From: Ferruginibacter sp.
Lineage (GTDB): Bacteria > Bacteroidota > Bacteroidia > Chitinophagales > Chitinophagaceae
Direction: 5' to 3'
NCBI GenBank assembly: GCA_028288705.1
Contig: JAQBNH010000008.1
Span: forward strand, 62,001 to 126,000
Length of the DNA: 64,000 nt
In this document: piece by piece, positions 52,083-59,829 of the stretch
Numbering within the stretch: position 1 is the first letter of the stretch
How the letters are laid out: the number at the start of each line of letters is the position of its first letter
The notes under the pieces: model-generated
The model's database searches: none
What the model was told of the DNA's origin: nothing
The model's input: the letters and a program-made list of their open reading frames with translations, nothing else
Program-made: the position numbers and the translations under genes

Positions 52083-54566
52083 ATGATGAAGAATATTGTG
52101 ATCAAATTTACTGCTTTAGTTTTTTGCATAAATGTTAATTATGCTTTCGCCCAACCGAAGCCCAGCACTCCGGCCGAGCTGATCGCGGGCCAGCAAAAAA
52201 GGAAATTACTCGAGGAAAATTCTCTCCTGAAAAATATCAAATACCGCAATATTGGTCCGTCGGCGATGAGCGGCCGCGTGGTCGATATTGAAGTGAATCC
52301 TGCGAACCCGGTTGAATTTTATGTAGCATACGCCAGTGGCGGCCTTTGGCATACATTAAATAACGGCCAAAGCCTTGTCCCTATCTTCGAAAAAGAGAAT
52401 GCTTTTACGATTGGTGATATTGCTGTAAACTGGCAGACCCGTACAATTTGGTTAGGCAGCGGCGAAGCAAACAGCAGCCGTTCTTCCTATGCCGGTAACG
52501 GTGTGTATAAAAGCAGTGATAACGGCAAAAACTGGCAATGGCTTGGCCTGCCGGAAAGCCAGCACATCGGGAAGATCATCTTGCACCCAACAGATCCAAA
52601 CACAGCATGGGTAGCGGTTATCGGCCATTTATATTCTGCAAACAAAGAACGCGGCATTTACAAAACAACAGACGGAGGAAAAAACTGGAAGCATGTTTTG
52701 GCCATAGATGAAAGTACCGGTGTAATCGATATGGATATCAATCCAAAAAATCCCCAGGAATTATACGCCTCGGCCTGGTACCGTACAAGAAGCGCATGGA
52801 ATTTCGAAGAGGCAGGAAAAACTTCTGCCGTTTATAAAAGCAGCGATGCCGGGAACACCTGGAAAATCATCAGTACCGCCGGTTCCGGATTTCCTACCGG
52901 AAATAATATCGGGCGTATTGGCCTCGCCGTTAGCCCCTCCACACCCAACATTGTTTATGCCACAGTGGATAATCAAAACCACCGCCCGGATACGGCGAAG
53001 AAAAAGATTGACAGCAATTATGTATTGAAAACATTTAAAGACCTGAATAAAGAAGATTTTTTATTGCTCGATGATAAACGGTTGGATAGCTTTCTTATCG
53101 ATAATGACTTTGAGGACAAATACCGCGCGTCTTCAGTAAAAAAAATGGTTCGCGAGAACAGCATCAAGCCTACAGCTATTTACGAATATTTATTTGATGC
53201 AAATACTGCATTATTTGAAACGCCGATCATCGGTTGTGAAGTGTATCGCAGCGATGACGCCGGTTTAACCTGGAAGAAAGTAAATGCATCCGGACTCAGC
53301 CTGTACAGTACGTATGGCTATTATTTCGGAAAAATATCCGTTGCGCCAAACGACCCTGAGAAGCTCGTTATCAGTGGCTTTGACCTGGAGATGAGCCAGG
53401 ATGGTGGTAAAACGTTTACGTCAACAGATAAACCTTCCACGCATGCAGACTGGCATGGCTGCTGGATCAATCCATTAAATAACAGTCATTGGATCGCAGC
53501 GAATGATGGCGGTTGTAACGTTACTTATGATAACGGGAAACATTGGTTTAAAGCCAATACGCCCGCTGTTGGACAGTTTTATAATATTACAACTGATGAT
53601 GCAAAACCATATAATGTGTATGGAGGCTTGCAGGATAACGGAACATGGTTTGGCCCGTCAACAGCGAAAGACAGTGATCAATGGAATTACGAGCGCCCTT
53701 ATCCATGGAAAAGTGTGGGCGGTGGAGACGGCATGCAGGTGCAAGTAGATACACGTGATAACAAAACGTTATACAGTGGGTCGCAGTTTGGATTTTATGG
53801 CAGGAGGATGACTGACGGCGGCCGTGGCATTTCCATTCACCCGATGCCTGAGCTGGGGGAGCCCCAGTTTCGATACAACTGGCAAACACCGATCTTTCTG
53901 AGCAAACAGAACCAGGATATCCTGTATTACGGCAGCAACCGTTTTCAGCGCAGCCTGAACAAAGGTGATAAAATGGAAACGATAAGCGGTGATCTCACAA
54001 AAGGTGGTAAAGCAGGTGATGTGCCTTATGGAACGCTCACATGCATCAATGAGTCTCCTTTAAAATTTGGATTGATTTATATCGGTACAGATGATGGCAA
54101 TATCCAGGTAACCAAAGATGGCGGCTACAGCTGGACGTTGGTTAATAAAAATTTACCAAAGGATTTGTATGTAAGCCGGGTGCGTGCATCGCAGTACAAA
54201 GAAAGCCGGGTGTATGCAACTTTAAATGGTTATCGGAACGATCATTTTGCTGCTTACGTTTTTGTTAGTGAAGACTTTGGTGCGACCTGGACACAATTGG
54301 GAAAAGACCTGCCCTCATCTCCGGTTAACGTGATCATCGAAGACAATAAAAAAGAAGATATTTTATATGTCGGTACAGATATGGGTGTGTTTACCTCATT
54401 CAACCGTGGCCAAAGTTTTATGAGCATGAGCCATAACCTGCCGAATGTTCCTGTACACGATCTCGTAATTCAAACCCGGGAAAATGAACTGGTGGTGGGA
54501 ACCCATGGACGAAGTATCTACATTACGAAACTCGACGAAGTACAAAAAGCCTTCGACGCCAAATAA
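52083..54566 (+). CDS. secreted BNR/sortilin-type beta-propeller protein
   Basis: 827 residues (ATG at 52083 or the adjacent ATG at 52086). The signal peptide ends YAFAQ. The body is built of BNR/VPS10-like repeats: YKSSDNGKNWQWLG, YKTTDGGKNWKHV, YKSSDAGNTWKII, YRSDDAGLTWKKV, SQDGGKTF, VTKDGGYSWTLV, SEDFGATWTQLG and FTSFNRGQSF, each with the Asp-box SxDxGxTW. It resembles the large group of secreted proteins annotated as glycosyl hydrolase or sortilin-like. No catalytic assignment is justified; carbohydrate or protein binding are both possible. An insert between repeats (about 310-375) is charged and helical. Confidence 0.82.
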   Translation: MMKNIVIKFTALVFCINVNYAFAQPKPSTPAELIAGQQKRKLLEENSLLKNIKYRNIGPSAMSGRVVDIEVNPANPVEFYVAYASGGLWHTLNNGQSLVPIFEKENAFTIGDIAVNWQTRTIWLGSGEANSSRSSYAGNGVYKSSDNGKNWQWLGLPESQHIGKIILHPTDPNTAWVAVIGHLYSANKERGIYKTTDGGKNWKHVLAIDESTGVIDMDINPKNPQELYASAWYRTRSAWNFEEAGKTSAVYKSSDAGNTWKIISTAGSGFPTGNNIGRIGLAVSPSTPNIVYATVDNQNHRPDTAKKKIDSNYVLKTFKDLNKEDFLLLDDKRLDSFLIDNDFEDKYRASSVKKMVRENSIKPTAIYEYLFDANTALFETPIIGCEVYRSDDAGLTWKKVNASGLSLYSTYGYYFGKISVAPNDPEKLVISGFDLEMSQDGGKTFTSTDKPSTHADWHGCWINPLNNSHWIAANDGGCNVTYDNGKHWFKANTPAVGQFYNITTDDAKPYNVYGGLQDNGTWFGPSTAKDSDQWNYERPYPWKSVGGGDGMQVQVDTRDNKTLYSGSQFGFYGRRMTDGGRGISIHPMPELGEPQFRYNWQTPIFLSKQNQDILYYGSNRFQRSLNKGDKMETISGDLTKGGKAGDVPYGTLTCINESPLKFGLIYIGTDDGNIQVTKDGGYSWTLVNKNLPKDLYVSRVRASQYKESRVYATLNGYRNDHFAAYVFVSEDFGATWTQLGKDLPSSPVNVIIEDNKKEDILYVGTDMGVFTSFNRGQSFMSMSHNLPNVPVHDLVIQTRENELVVGTHGRSIYITKLDEVQKAFDAK

Positions 54567-54573
54567 CGTTGTT

Positions 54574-54954
54574 ATGAAAGATTTTAAAAATTATTATCTA
54601 ATCGGCGCACCGCCGGAAGAAGTTTTTATCGCGCTCACAAACCCGGCTACCTTACAGTTGTGGACAGGAGACCCGGCGATAATGAGCACTGAACCAGGCA
54701 GCGAGTTTTCTTTATGGGAAGGAAGTATCGAAGGGAAAAATATTTCCTTTGAGACCGGAAAAAAAATTGTGCAGGAATGGTTCTTCGGCGAACAGGAAGA
54801 ACAATCTATTGTAACGATCATACTTCACCCCCACAAACAGGGCACTTCAGCAGAACTCCGCCATACGAATATTCCTGACGAAGCCTTTGATGATATCGTT
54901 GACGGCTGGAACGATGTGTATTTCTCGAGCCTGATCGATTTTTACGAAGATTAA
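54574..54954 (+). CDS. START-like/SRPBCC-fold protein
   Basis: 126 residues from the ATG at 54574; a longer frame from 54484 lies inside the previous gene. The sequence begins with YYLIGAPPEEVFIALTNPATLQLWTGDPA, typical of AHSA1/START-like ligand-binding domains, and ends with AFDDIVDGWNDVYFSSLIDFYED. It is common in Bacteroidota as a START-like domain protein of unknown role. It follows the BNR protein by seven bases, and its stop codon touches the stop of the convergent mrp gene. Confidence 0.8.
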   Translation: MKDFKNYYLIGAPPEEVFIALTNPATLQLWTGDPAIMSTEPGSEFSLWEGSIEGKNISFETGKKIVQEWFFGEQEEQSIVTIILHPHKQGTSAELRHTNIPDEAFDDIVDGWNDVYFSSLIDFYED

Positions 54955-56049
54955 TTATTCCAAAATTTCCTGGATCTCTGTGGCCGCTATATTTGCATTG
55001 CGCATTGCGATCCCACGCGCAGCATTACCCGCAAAATCTTCAAAAGCTTTTTTCGAGATCAGGTCATCGCTCATCATGATGGGCACGCCGCTGTCGCCGC
55101 CCTCCCGAATACTTTGCACGAGCGGGATCTGCCCCAGCAATGGAATATCAAATTCCTCCGCAAGGTTTTTACCCCCGTCTTTTCCAAAAATATAATATCT
55201 ATTATCCGGCAATTCCGCCGGAGTGAAGTAGCTCATATTTTCTACAAGCCCGATCACCGGCACTTTTAATTGGGCCTGACCAAACATCGCTACGCCTTTT
55301 TTTGCATCAGCAATGGCCACTACCTGCGGCGTTGTAACAACGATCACACCAGTTACCGGAACGGTTTGCACCATCGTTAAATGAATATCGCCGGTGCCCG
55401 GCGGCATATCGATGATCAGGTAATCCAGGTCGCCCCATTCCACATCATTAACAAACTGTCGGATCGCACTGCTCACCATGGGTCCGCGCCAAACGACAGC
55501 CTGCTTTTCATCGATCAGCAAACCAATGCTCATAACTTTGATACCATATCTTTCTATGGGAACGATTAAACCTTTGCCATCATTGTCTTTCATCAGCGGG
55601 CGTTCGCCGCGGATACCAAACATGATATGTTGACTTGGTCCATAAATATCTGCATCCATTAATCCAACTTTCGCGCCACCTGCCGACAATGCCAGTGCGA
55701 GGTTTGCAGAAACTGTACTTTTTCCGACGCCACCTTTTCCACTCACCACTGCTATGATATTTCTCACACCGGATAATACCGTTTTCGCATCATGCCTGTT
55801 TGTCGTTGTGTTACTGGTAAAGTTCACGGTGACTGCTGCCTCTTTATTCACCAGTATTTTGATCGCATTGATGCAGGCATTTTTGATCATGTCTTTGAGC
55901 GGGCAGGCGGGCGTGGTAAGTACAACAGTGAAGGAAACACTGTTACCACTGATACTGATATCTTTCACCATATTCAACGTCACAAGGTCTTTCCCAAGAT
56001 CAGGTTCCTGCACATTTCCCAGGGCTTTAAGCACGTCTTCGTTCGTCAT
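54955..56049 (-). CDS. mrp: Mrp/ApbC-type P-loop ATPase (Fe-S carrier family)
   Basis: 364 residues. An N-terminal MIP18/DUF59 domain (about 1-85, with TTPACPLKD) is fused to a MinD/Mrp ATPase with the deviant Walker A GKGGVGKST (104-112), then DADIYGPSQ, DMPPGTGD and the ENMSYF switch region. The family loads or carries Fe-S clusters. The CxxC motif that bridges the cluster in E. coli/Salmonella ApbC is absent at the usual place after ENMSYF (it reads TPAELPDNRYYIFG). This may be usual for the phylum but argues for caution about cluster binding. Confidence 0.9.
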   Translation of the reverse strand: MTNEDVLKALGNVQEPDLGKDLVTLNMVKDISISGNSVSFTVVLTTPACPLKDMIKNACINAIKILVNKEAAVTVNFTSNTTTNRHDAKTVLSGVRNIIAVVSGKGGVGKSTVSANLALALSAGGAKVGLMDADIYGPSQHIMFGIRGERPLMKDNDGKGLIVPIERYGIKVMSIGLLIDEKQAVVWRGPMVSSAIRQFVNDVEWGDLDYLIIDMPPGTGDIHLTMVQTVPVTGVIVVTTPQVVAIADAKKGVAMFGQAQLKVPVIGLVENMSYFTPAELPDNRYYIFGKDGGKNLAEEFDIPLLGQIPLVQSIREGGDSGVPIMMSDDLISKKAFEDFAGNAARGIAMRNANIAATEIQEILE

Positions 56050-56108
56050 CGTTCAATTATTTGTTAAAAAACTTTCGTCGCCGCAAAATTAAACATTGAA
56101 GCGCTTAC

Positions 56109-56142
56109 TTTGTTTATCAAATGCGAAATGTTGTTATTTTTG
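56109..56142 (+). promoter_or_regulatory. promoter of the CarboxypepD_reg-like gene
   Basis: TTTG (56109-56112), 22 bp, TATTTTTG (56135-56142). The leader would be about 75 nt. On the other strand TAATTTTG (56091 to 56084) may serve mrp. Confidence 0.5.
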
Positions 56143-56225
56143 GAACGTTGCAGCGTCGTTCGTATAACATAATTAGATAATTTCACCTGCAACCAACAAA
56201 CCTAACGATCACCTACAGTATAAGC

Positions 56226-56870
56226 ATGAAAAAAACTTTACTATACTTTCTTATACTGACATTCATTCTTCCTCTCGCAGCGAAAGCGCAATTCGAAACT
56301 TTCAAAGATTCTGTTGTTCAATTATATGGTGTAGTGATGACCGCCGACAGCCTGCAGGGAATTCCCTCTGTAAGCGTGATGGTGAAAGGGCAAAATCGGG
56401 GTACGATCAGTAATGACCGTGGTGTGTTCAGTATTGTTGTATTAAAAGGAGATAAAGTAGAATTTTCAAGCATCGGCTATAAACCAGTCCTCGTAAGCAT
56501 CCCACAAAACCTTGAAGGTAACCAGCACAGCATTATACAGTTGATGGTGACGGATACGGTGTTTCTTCCCGCAACGATCATAAAACCCCGGATCAGTCGC
56601 GAACAATTTGACCGCGATTTCATCAATACAAAAGTCGCGGACGATGCCATTACTGTCGCGCGTCAGAATAATAATGCCGCAACCCGTCGCTTGCTGATGA
56701 CTTCTCTCCCATCAGATGGGCGCGAAGCTTCGAGCCAGTATCTCCGCCAGTCGGCAGCAAAATTGTATTACTCAGGCCAGGTAGCCCCACAAAATATCTT
56801 CAACCCTTTTGCCTGGAATGAATTTATCAAGGCATGGAAACGCGGCGATTACAAAAAGAAATCTTACTAA
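56226..56870 (+). CDS. secreted carboxypeptidase-regulatory-like domain protein
   Basis: 214 residues. Signal peptide (ends AKAQ), then a single CarboxypepD_reg-like beta domain (about 33-110: LYGVVMTADSLQGIPSVSVMVKGQNRGTISNDRGVFSIVV). This is the same kind of module found at the N-terminus of SusC, but here it stands alone. The C-terminal 100 residues are helical and charged (REQFDRDFINTKVADDAI, FNPFAWNEFIKAWKRG). It probably acts at the outer membrane or periplasm; function unknown. Good promoter upstream. Confidence 0.78.
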   Translation: MKKTLLYFLILTFILPLAAKAQFETFKDSVVQLYGVVMTADSLQGIPSVSVMVKGQNRGTISNDRGVFSIVVLKGDKVEFSSIGYKPVLVSIPQNLEGNQHSIIQLMVTDTVFLPATIIKPRISREQFDRDFINTKVADDAITVARQNNNAATRRLLMTSLPSDGREASSQYLRQSAAKLYYSGQVAPQNIFNPFAWNEFIKAWKRGDYKKKSY

Positions 56871-56950
56871 ACAACCAACCTCCATCTTCCTGAGCAGAAA
56901 ACGATCTGGTTGTTCCAACGTATATTGGAAACAGTCAGCTATTTTTGCGC

Positions 56951-57448
56951 ATGCGTATTTTTTTACTGGGATTTATGGGCAGTGGAAAATCATATTGGGG
57001 CCATCGCTGGTCTTTGCAATATGATATTCCGTATTACGACCTCGACCTGGAAATAGAAAATGAGACGCAATTAAGCATCACTGAAATTTTTGAAAGCAAA
57101 GGAGAAGATTATTTCCGTCGGGCAGAAGCTGACGCACTCAGGAAGATGGGCTTAATAACGAATGGGGTTATCGCCTGCGGTGGTGGTACGCCTTGCTTTC
57201 ATGAAAATATGAATTGGATTAATGCGCACGGGGAAAGTATTTTTTTGGATGCTGCACCTGCCTTTCTGTTGGAAAATATTAAGAAAGAAAAAGGGCGCCG
57301 GCCGTTGATTGATGTAGAGAATGAAAATGAATTGCTGTTCTTTATTGAGAAAAAATTAAAAGAACGAATGCCGTTTTATACCAAAGCAAAACATCGGCTG
57401 CAGGCAAAAGAGATTACTGTAACAAGCCTCGATAACATTATAAATTGA
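56951..57448 (+). CDS. aroK: shikimate kinase
   Basis: 165 residues from the ATG at 56951 (a TTG at 56945 would add two residues). P-loop GFMGSGKS at residues 7-14. DLDLEIE follows, then FESKGEDYFRRAEADAL (shikimate-binding Arg) and CGGGTPC. ATP-dependent phosphorylation of shikimate in aromatic amino acid synthesis. The P-loop serine is followed by YWG in place of the more usual TVG. A TATTTTTG motif (56940-56947) lies three bases before the ATG, too close to be a normal promoter for this start. Confidence 0.9.
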   Translation: MRIFLLGFMGSGKSYWGHRWSLQYDIPYYDLDLEIENETQLSITEIFESKGEDYFRRAEADALRKMGLITNGVIACGGGTPCFHENMNWINAHGESIFLDAAPAFLLENIKKEKGRRPLIDVENENELLFFIEKKLKERMPFYTKAKHRLQAKEITVTSLDNIIN

Positions 57449-57454
57449 ATAGCT

Positions 57455-57865
57455 ATGCATAGAGGATTTTTAATTACTGCTGCGATACTCGCCGCGTTGT
57501 CTGTAGCCATGGGCGCTTTTGCCGCGCATGCGTTGAAAGATCTTATCAGCGAACGCGCGATCGTTACTTTTGAAACGGGTGTCCGCTACCAGTTTTACCA
57601 CGTTTTTGCCTTATTCATCACAGCGATTATTTATCAACAACTTCCCGCCATGGTTACAAAAATTGCGGGCTGGTTATTTGGTTTCGGAATACTTTTATTT
57701 AGCGGATCATTATACCTGCTGGCGTTTATGCAGGCCACGGTAAAACCGGGCTACGACTGGATAGGTGCGATCACACCCATTGGAGGAACAGCATTTATTG
57801 CAGGCTGGATCTGTTTATTGATCGCCGCGACCAAGATTCGCCATGTCTCGAAACGTCCGGAATAA
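57455..57865 (+). CDS. DUF423 membrane protein (YgdD-like)
   Basis: 136 residues with about four transmembrane segments. GAFAAHALKD near the N-terminus, TGVRYQFYHVFAL in the middle and ITPIGGTAFIAGW near the end are DUF423 signatures. Function unknown. It starts six bases after aroK and should share its transcript. The last 51 bp overlap tail-to-tail with the histidine kinase gene. Confidence 0.87.
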   Translation: MHRGFLITAAILAALSVAMGAFAAHALKDLISERAIVTFETGVRYQFYHVFALFITAIIYQQLPAMVTKIAGWLFGFGILLFSGSLYLLAFMQATVKPGYDWIGAITPIGGTAFIAGWICLLIAATKIRHVSKRPE

Positions 57866-59725
57866 ACGGATAACAGTGCCATGATCAGATGAAATAGAAA
57901 ATGCAATATCTACATCTTCCATCCGCTTGCGCATATTTTTTAACCCGTTACCGAAAAGGCGAATGTTCTCCACATCGATTCCTTTACCGTTGTCCCGGAT
58001 CGTCAGCGACAGGCCAGTTGGTTCCTGTTGCAAAATTATATTCACCACACTTGCGCCCGAATGCTTTACGATATTGTGAAGAGCTTCTTTTACAACCAAG
58101 AAAATATTTCGTCGTATTTCGCCACTCACTTCAAGATCAGGCAGATCTTCGGGGATGGAAATCTGGCAGATGATATCACTGTCTTCAAAATATTCCTGGG
58201 CATAGCTGCGGATATATGCCACCATATTTCCCAGCGAATCATTGCTGCTGCTCATACTCCAGATGATCGCATTCATCTTGATCAGCAATTCATCCGCTGA
58301 TGATGAAATTTTATCAATCTCGGGCATTGAATTATTACCAATTTTATTCTTCGCGATCTCGCTGTATAACCGGATCGTCGTCATGCCCGCGCCAAGGTCA
58401 TCATGCATATCGGCGCTGATACGGTTGCGTTCTTCCTGTTGCGCATTGATGACAGCGAGTTTTGTTTCAAATCCTTTTTTTTCCACTTCGAGTTTCATCG
58501 CTTCCTGGTCTTTGATCTTTTCAATTAGTTCCTGCCGGTTTTTGTAGGTAAGGCCGAGGAGGAAGAATACAACCGAAATGATGACGCCCATCTCAAAATA
58601 AAAAATGGCAGAAGTAAAAATATAATCTTTCTGGGTGCGCAGCAGGATGATTATAAACGACAACACCGAAAATAAGATTTGGACCGATGTTCCTGTAGCG
58701 AGATAATTCATCAGGCGGTTTTTTTTCAGCAATGAAGCCACTATATAAACGATTCCCGCAACAAGAATCACCACTTTCATGCTGTTCTCCAGCAACATTT
58801 GGAGCCGGTATTGATCTGTGAAAAAATACAGGAAAGAATAAATCCCCATCAACGCCAGCAACACCCAGGCTTCCACTAATAAAAATTTATCCAGTAGTGG
58901 ATGTGCGACCTTTGTATTCAGGAAACAGCGCGTAAATTCCAGGTAAAAAACGGTACCGATAATTAGTAAAAACAAATCAAAATAACTAAGAAAAAATGCT
59001 TTGAACCAGCCATTGCTTTTTGTGAGATAGGCTGTGAAAAATATCAGCAGGCACATACAGAGCGAGTACATGCAATTGTAGAAAAATTCTTTCTTTCGCG
59101 TGATGTAAAAATTTACCAGCGTGAATAAGATCATCATCAGCAACACACCGCTCAATACCAGTCCCACATATTTCTTGTCGTTAACCTGCGGATCGAGGTC
59201 GAGTTTTACAACGGATAGATATTCCGGTGCGATCAACTTAGACCGCAGCATATTAAAAGGGCATTTGCTGAACTCGAGCTCCACTAAAAAGGTGTTGGTT
59301 TCCTCCGGGGGCACTTCAAAAAAAACGTAACCGGTACTTCGCTTCGGCCCGGCGAGTTTTTTCAATAAACCGTTTTCTATTTTATATGCGTTGATTTGGC
59401 TGAATAAAGAACCGGGATAATAATAAAAAGGCAAAGCCAATTTACCGTTATTATGCACGGAAAATCTTAAGTAAAAAGGCTTGGTTATAAGCCTGTCCGG
59501 AATATTTTTTCCCGGATAAAACTGATTGAGCGGAGTGAAATGTTGGCCTGGCACTTCCGCCGGGGTGAACTGGTCGCTGCTGTCAATGAAAACGTCGGTC
59601 TGTTCCTCAATATGTCTTGTATTGAAGATTGTGTCAATATTGATCGGAGCGGCCGGCGGGAAAGGTTGTGTAAAAGCCCTGGTAAAACATAAAAACACAA
59701 CCGCAGTTAAAAGAATTCTTTTCAA
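57815..59725 (-). CDS. 7TM-DISM sensor histidine kinase
   Basis: 636 residues if started at the TTG at 59725, which yields a clean signal peptide (KRILLTAVVFL, ends AFTQ). The ATG at 59851 gives 678 residues but adds an extra hydrophobic N-terminus and overlaps the divergent ftsK start. A TAGGTTTG -7 element (59750 to 59743) also supports the shorter form. An extracellular 7TMR-DISM sensor domain is followed by seven membrane segments. Then come a HisKA_3-type dimerisation region with the phospho-His in DMHDDLGAGMTT and an HATPase domain (HNIVKHSGA, DNGKGID, GNGLKNMRKRM). No response regulator is adjacent, so it is an orphan here. The stimulus is unknown. Confidence 0.82.
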   Translation of the reverse strand: MKRILLTAVVFLCFTRAFTQPFPPAAPINIDTIFNTRHIEEQTDVFIDSSDQFTPAEVPGQHFTPLNQFYPGKNIPDRLITKPFYLRFSVHNNGKLALPFYYYPGSLFSQINAYKIENGLLKKLAGPKRSTGYVFFEVPPEETNTFLVELEFSKCPFNMLRSKLIAPEYLSVVKLDLDPQVNDKKYVGLVLSGVLLMMILFTLVNFYITRKKEFFYNCMYSLCMCLLIFFTAYLTKSNGWFKAFFLSYFDLFLLIIGTVFYLEFTRCFLNTKVAHPLLDKFLLVEAWVLLALMGIYSFLYFFTDQYRLQMLLENSMKVVILVAGIVYIVASLLKKNRLMNYLATGTSVQILFSVLSFIIILLRTQKDYIFTSAIFYFEMGVIISVVFFLLGLTYKNRQELIEKIKDQEAMKLEVEKKGFETKLAVINAQQEERNRISADMHDDLGAGMTTIRLYSEIAKNKIGNNSMPEIDKISSSADELLIKMNAIIWSMSSSNDSLGNMVAYIRSYAQEYFEDSDIICQISIPEDLPDLEVSGEIRRNIFLVVKEALHNIVKHSGASVVNIILQQEPTGLSLTIRDNGKGIDVENIRLFGNGLKNMRKRMEDVDIAFSISSDHGTVIRLFRTFRDMANLGRGDQ

Positions 59726-59742
59726 AAGCGCATGTTTGCTGT

Positions 59743-59750
59743 CAAACCTA
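59743..59750 (-). promoter_or_regulatory. -7 promoter element of the histidine kinase gene
   Basis: Minus-strand TAGGTTTG (TAnnTTTG), 17 bp before the TTG start at 59725. TTTG at 59779-59776 is 25 bp upstream, a little far. It lies downstream of the ATG at 59851 and so would not serve that start. Confidence 0.35.
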
Positions 59751-59815
59751 CATAAATTCGTTGATACCGCATATACAAAAAGTCCTATGAGTAAAAATGC
59801 AGTATAGGTTTTAAT

Positions 59816-59823
59816 TATCTTTG
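59816..59823 (+). promoter_or_regulatory. -7 promoter element right before ftsK
   Basis: TATCTTTG with six bases before the ATG at 59830, the same geometry as at mutS. No -33 TTTG at the usual distance. Confidence 0.4.
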
Positions 59824-59829
59824 TTACCG

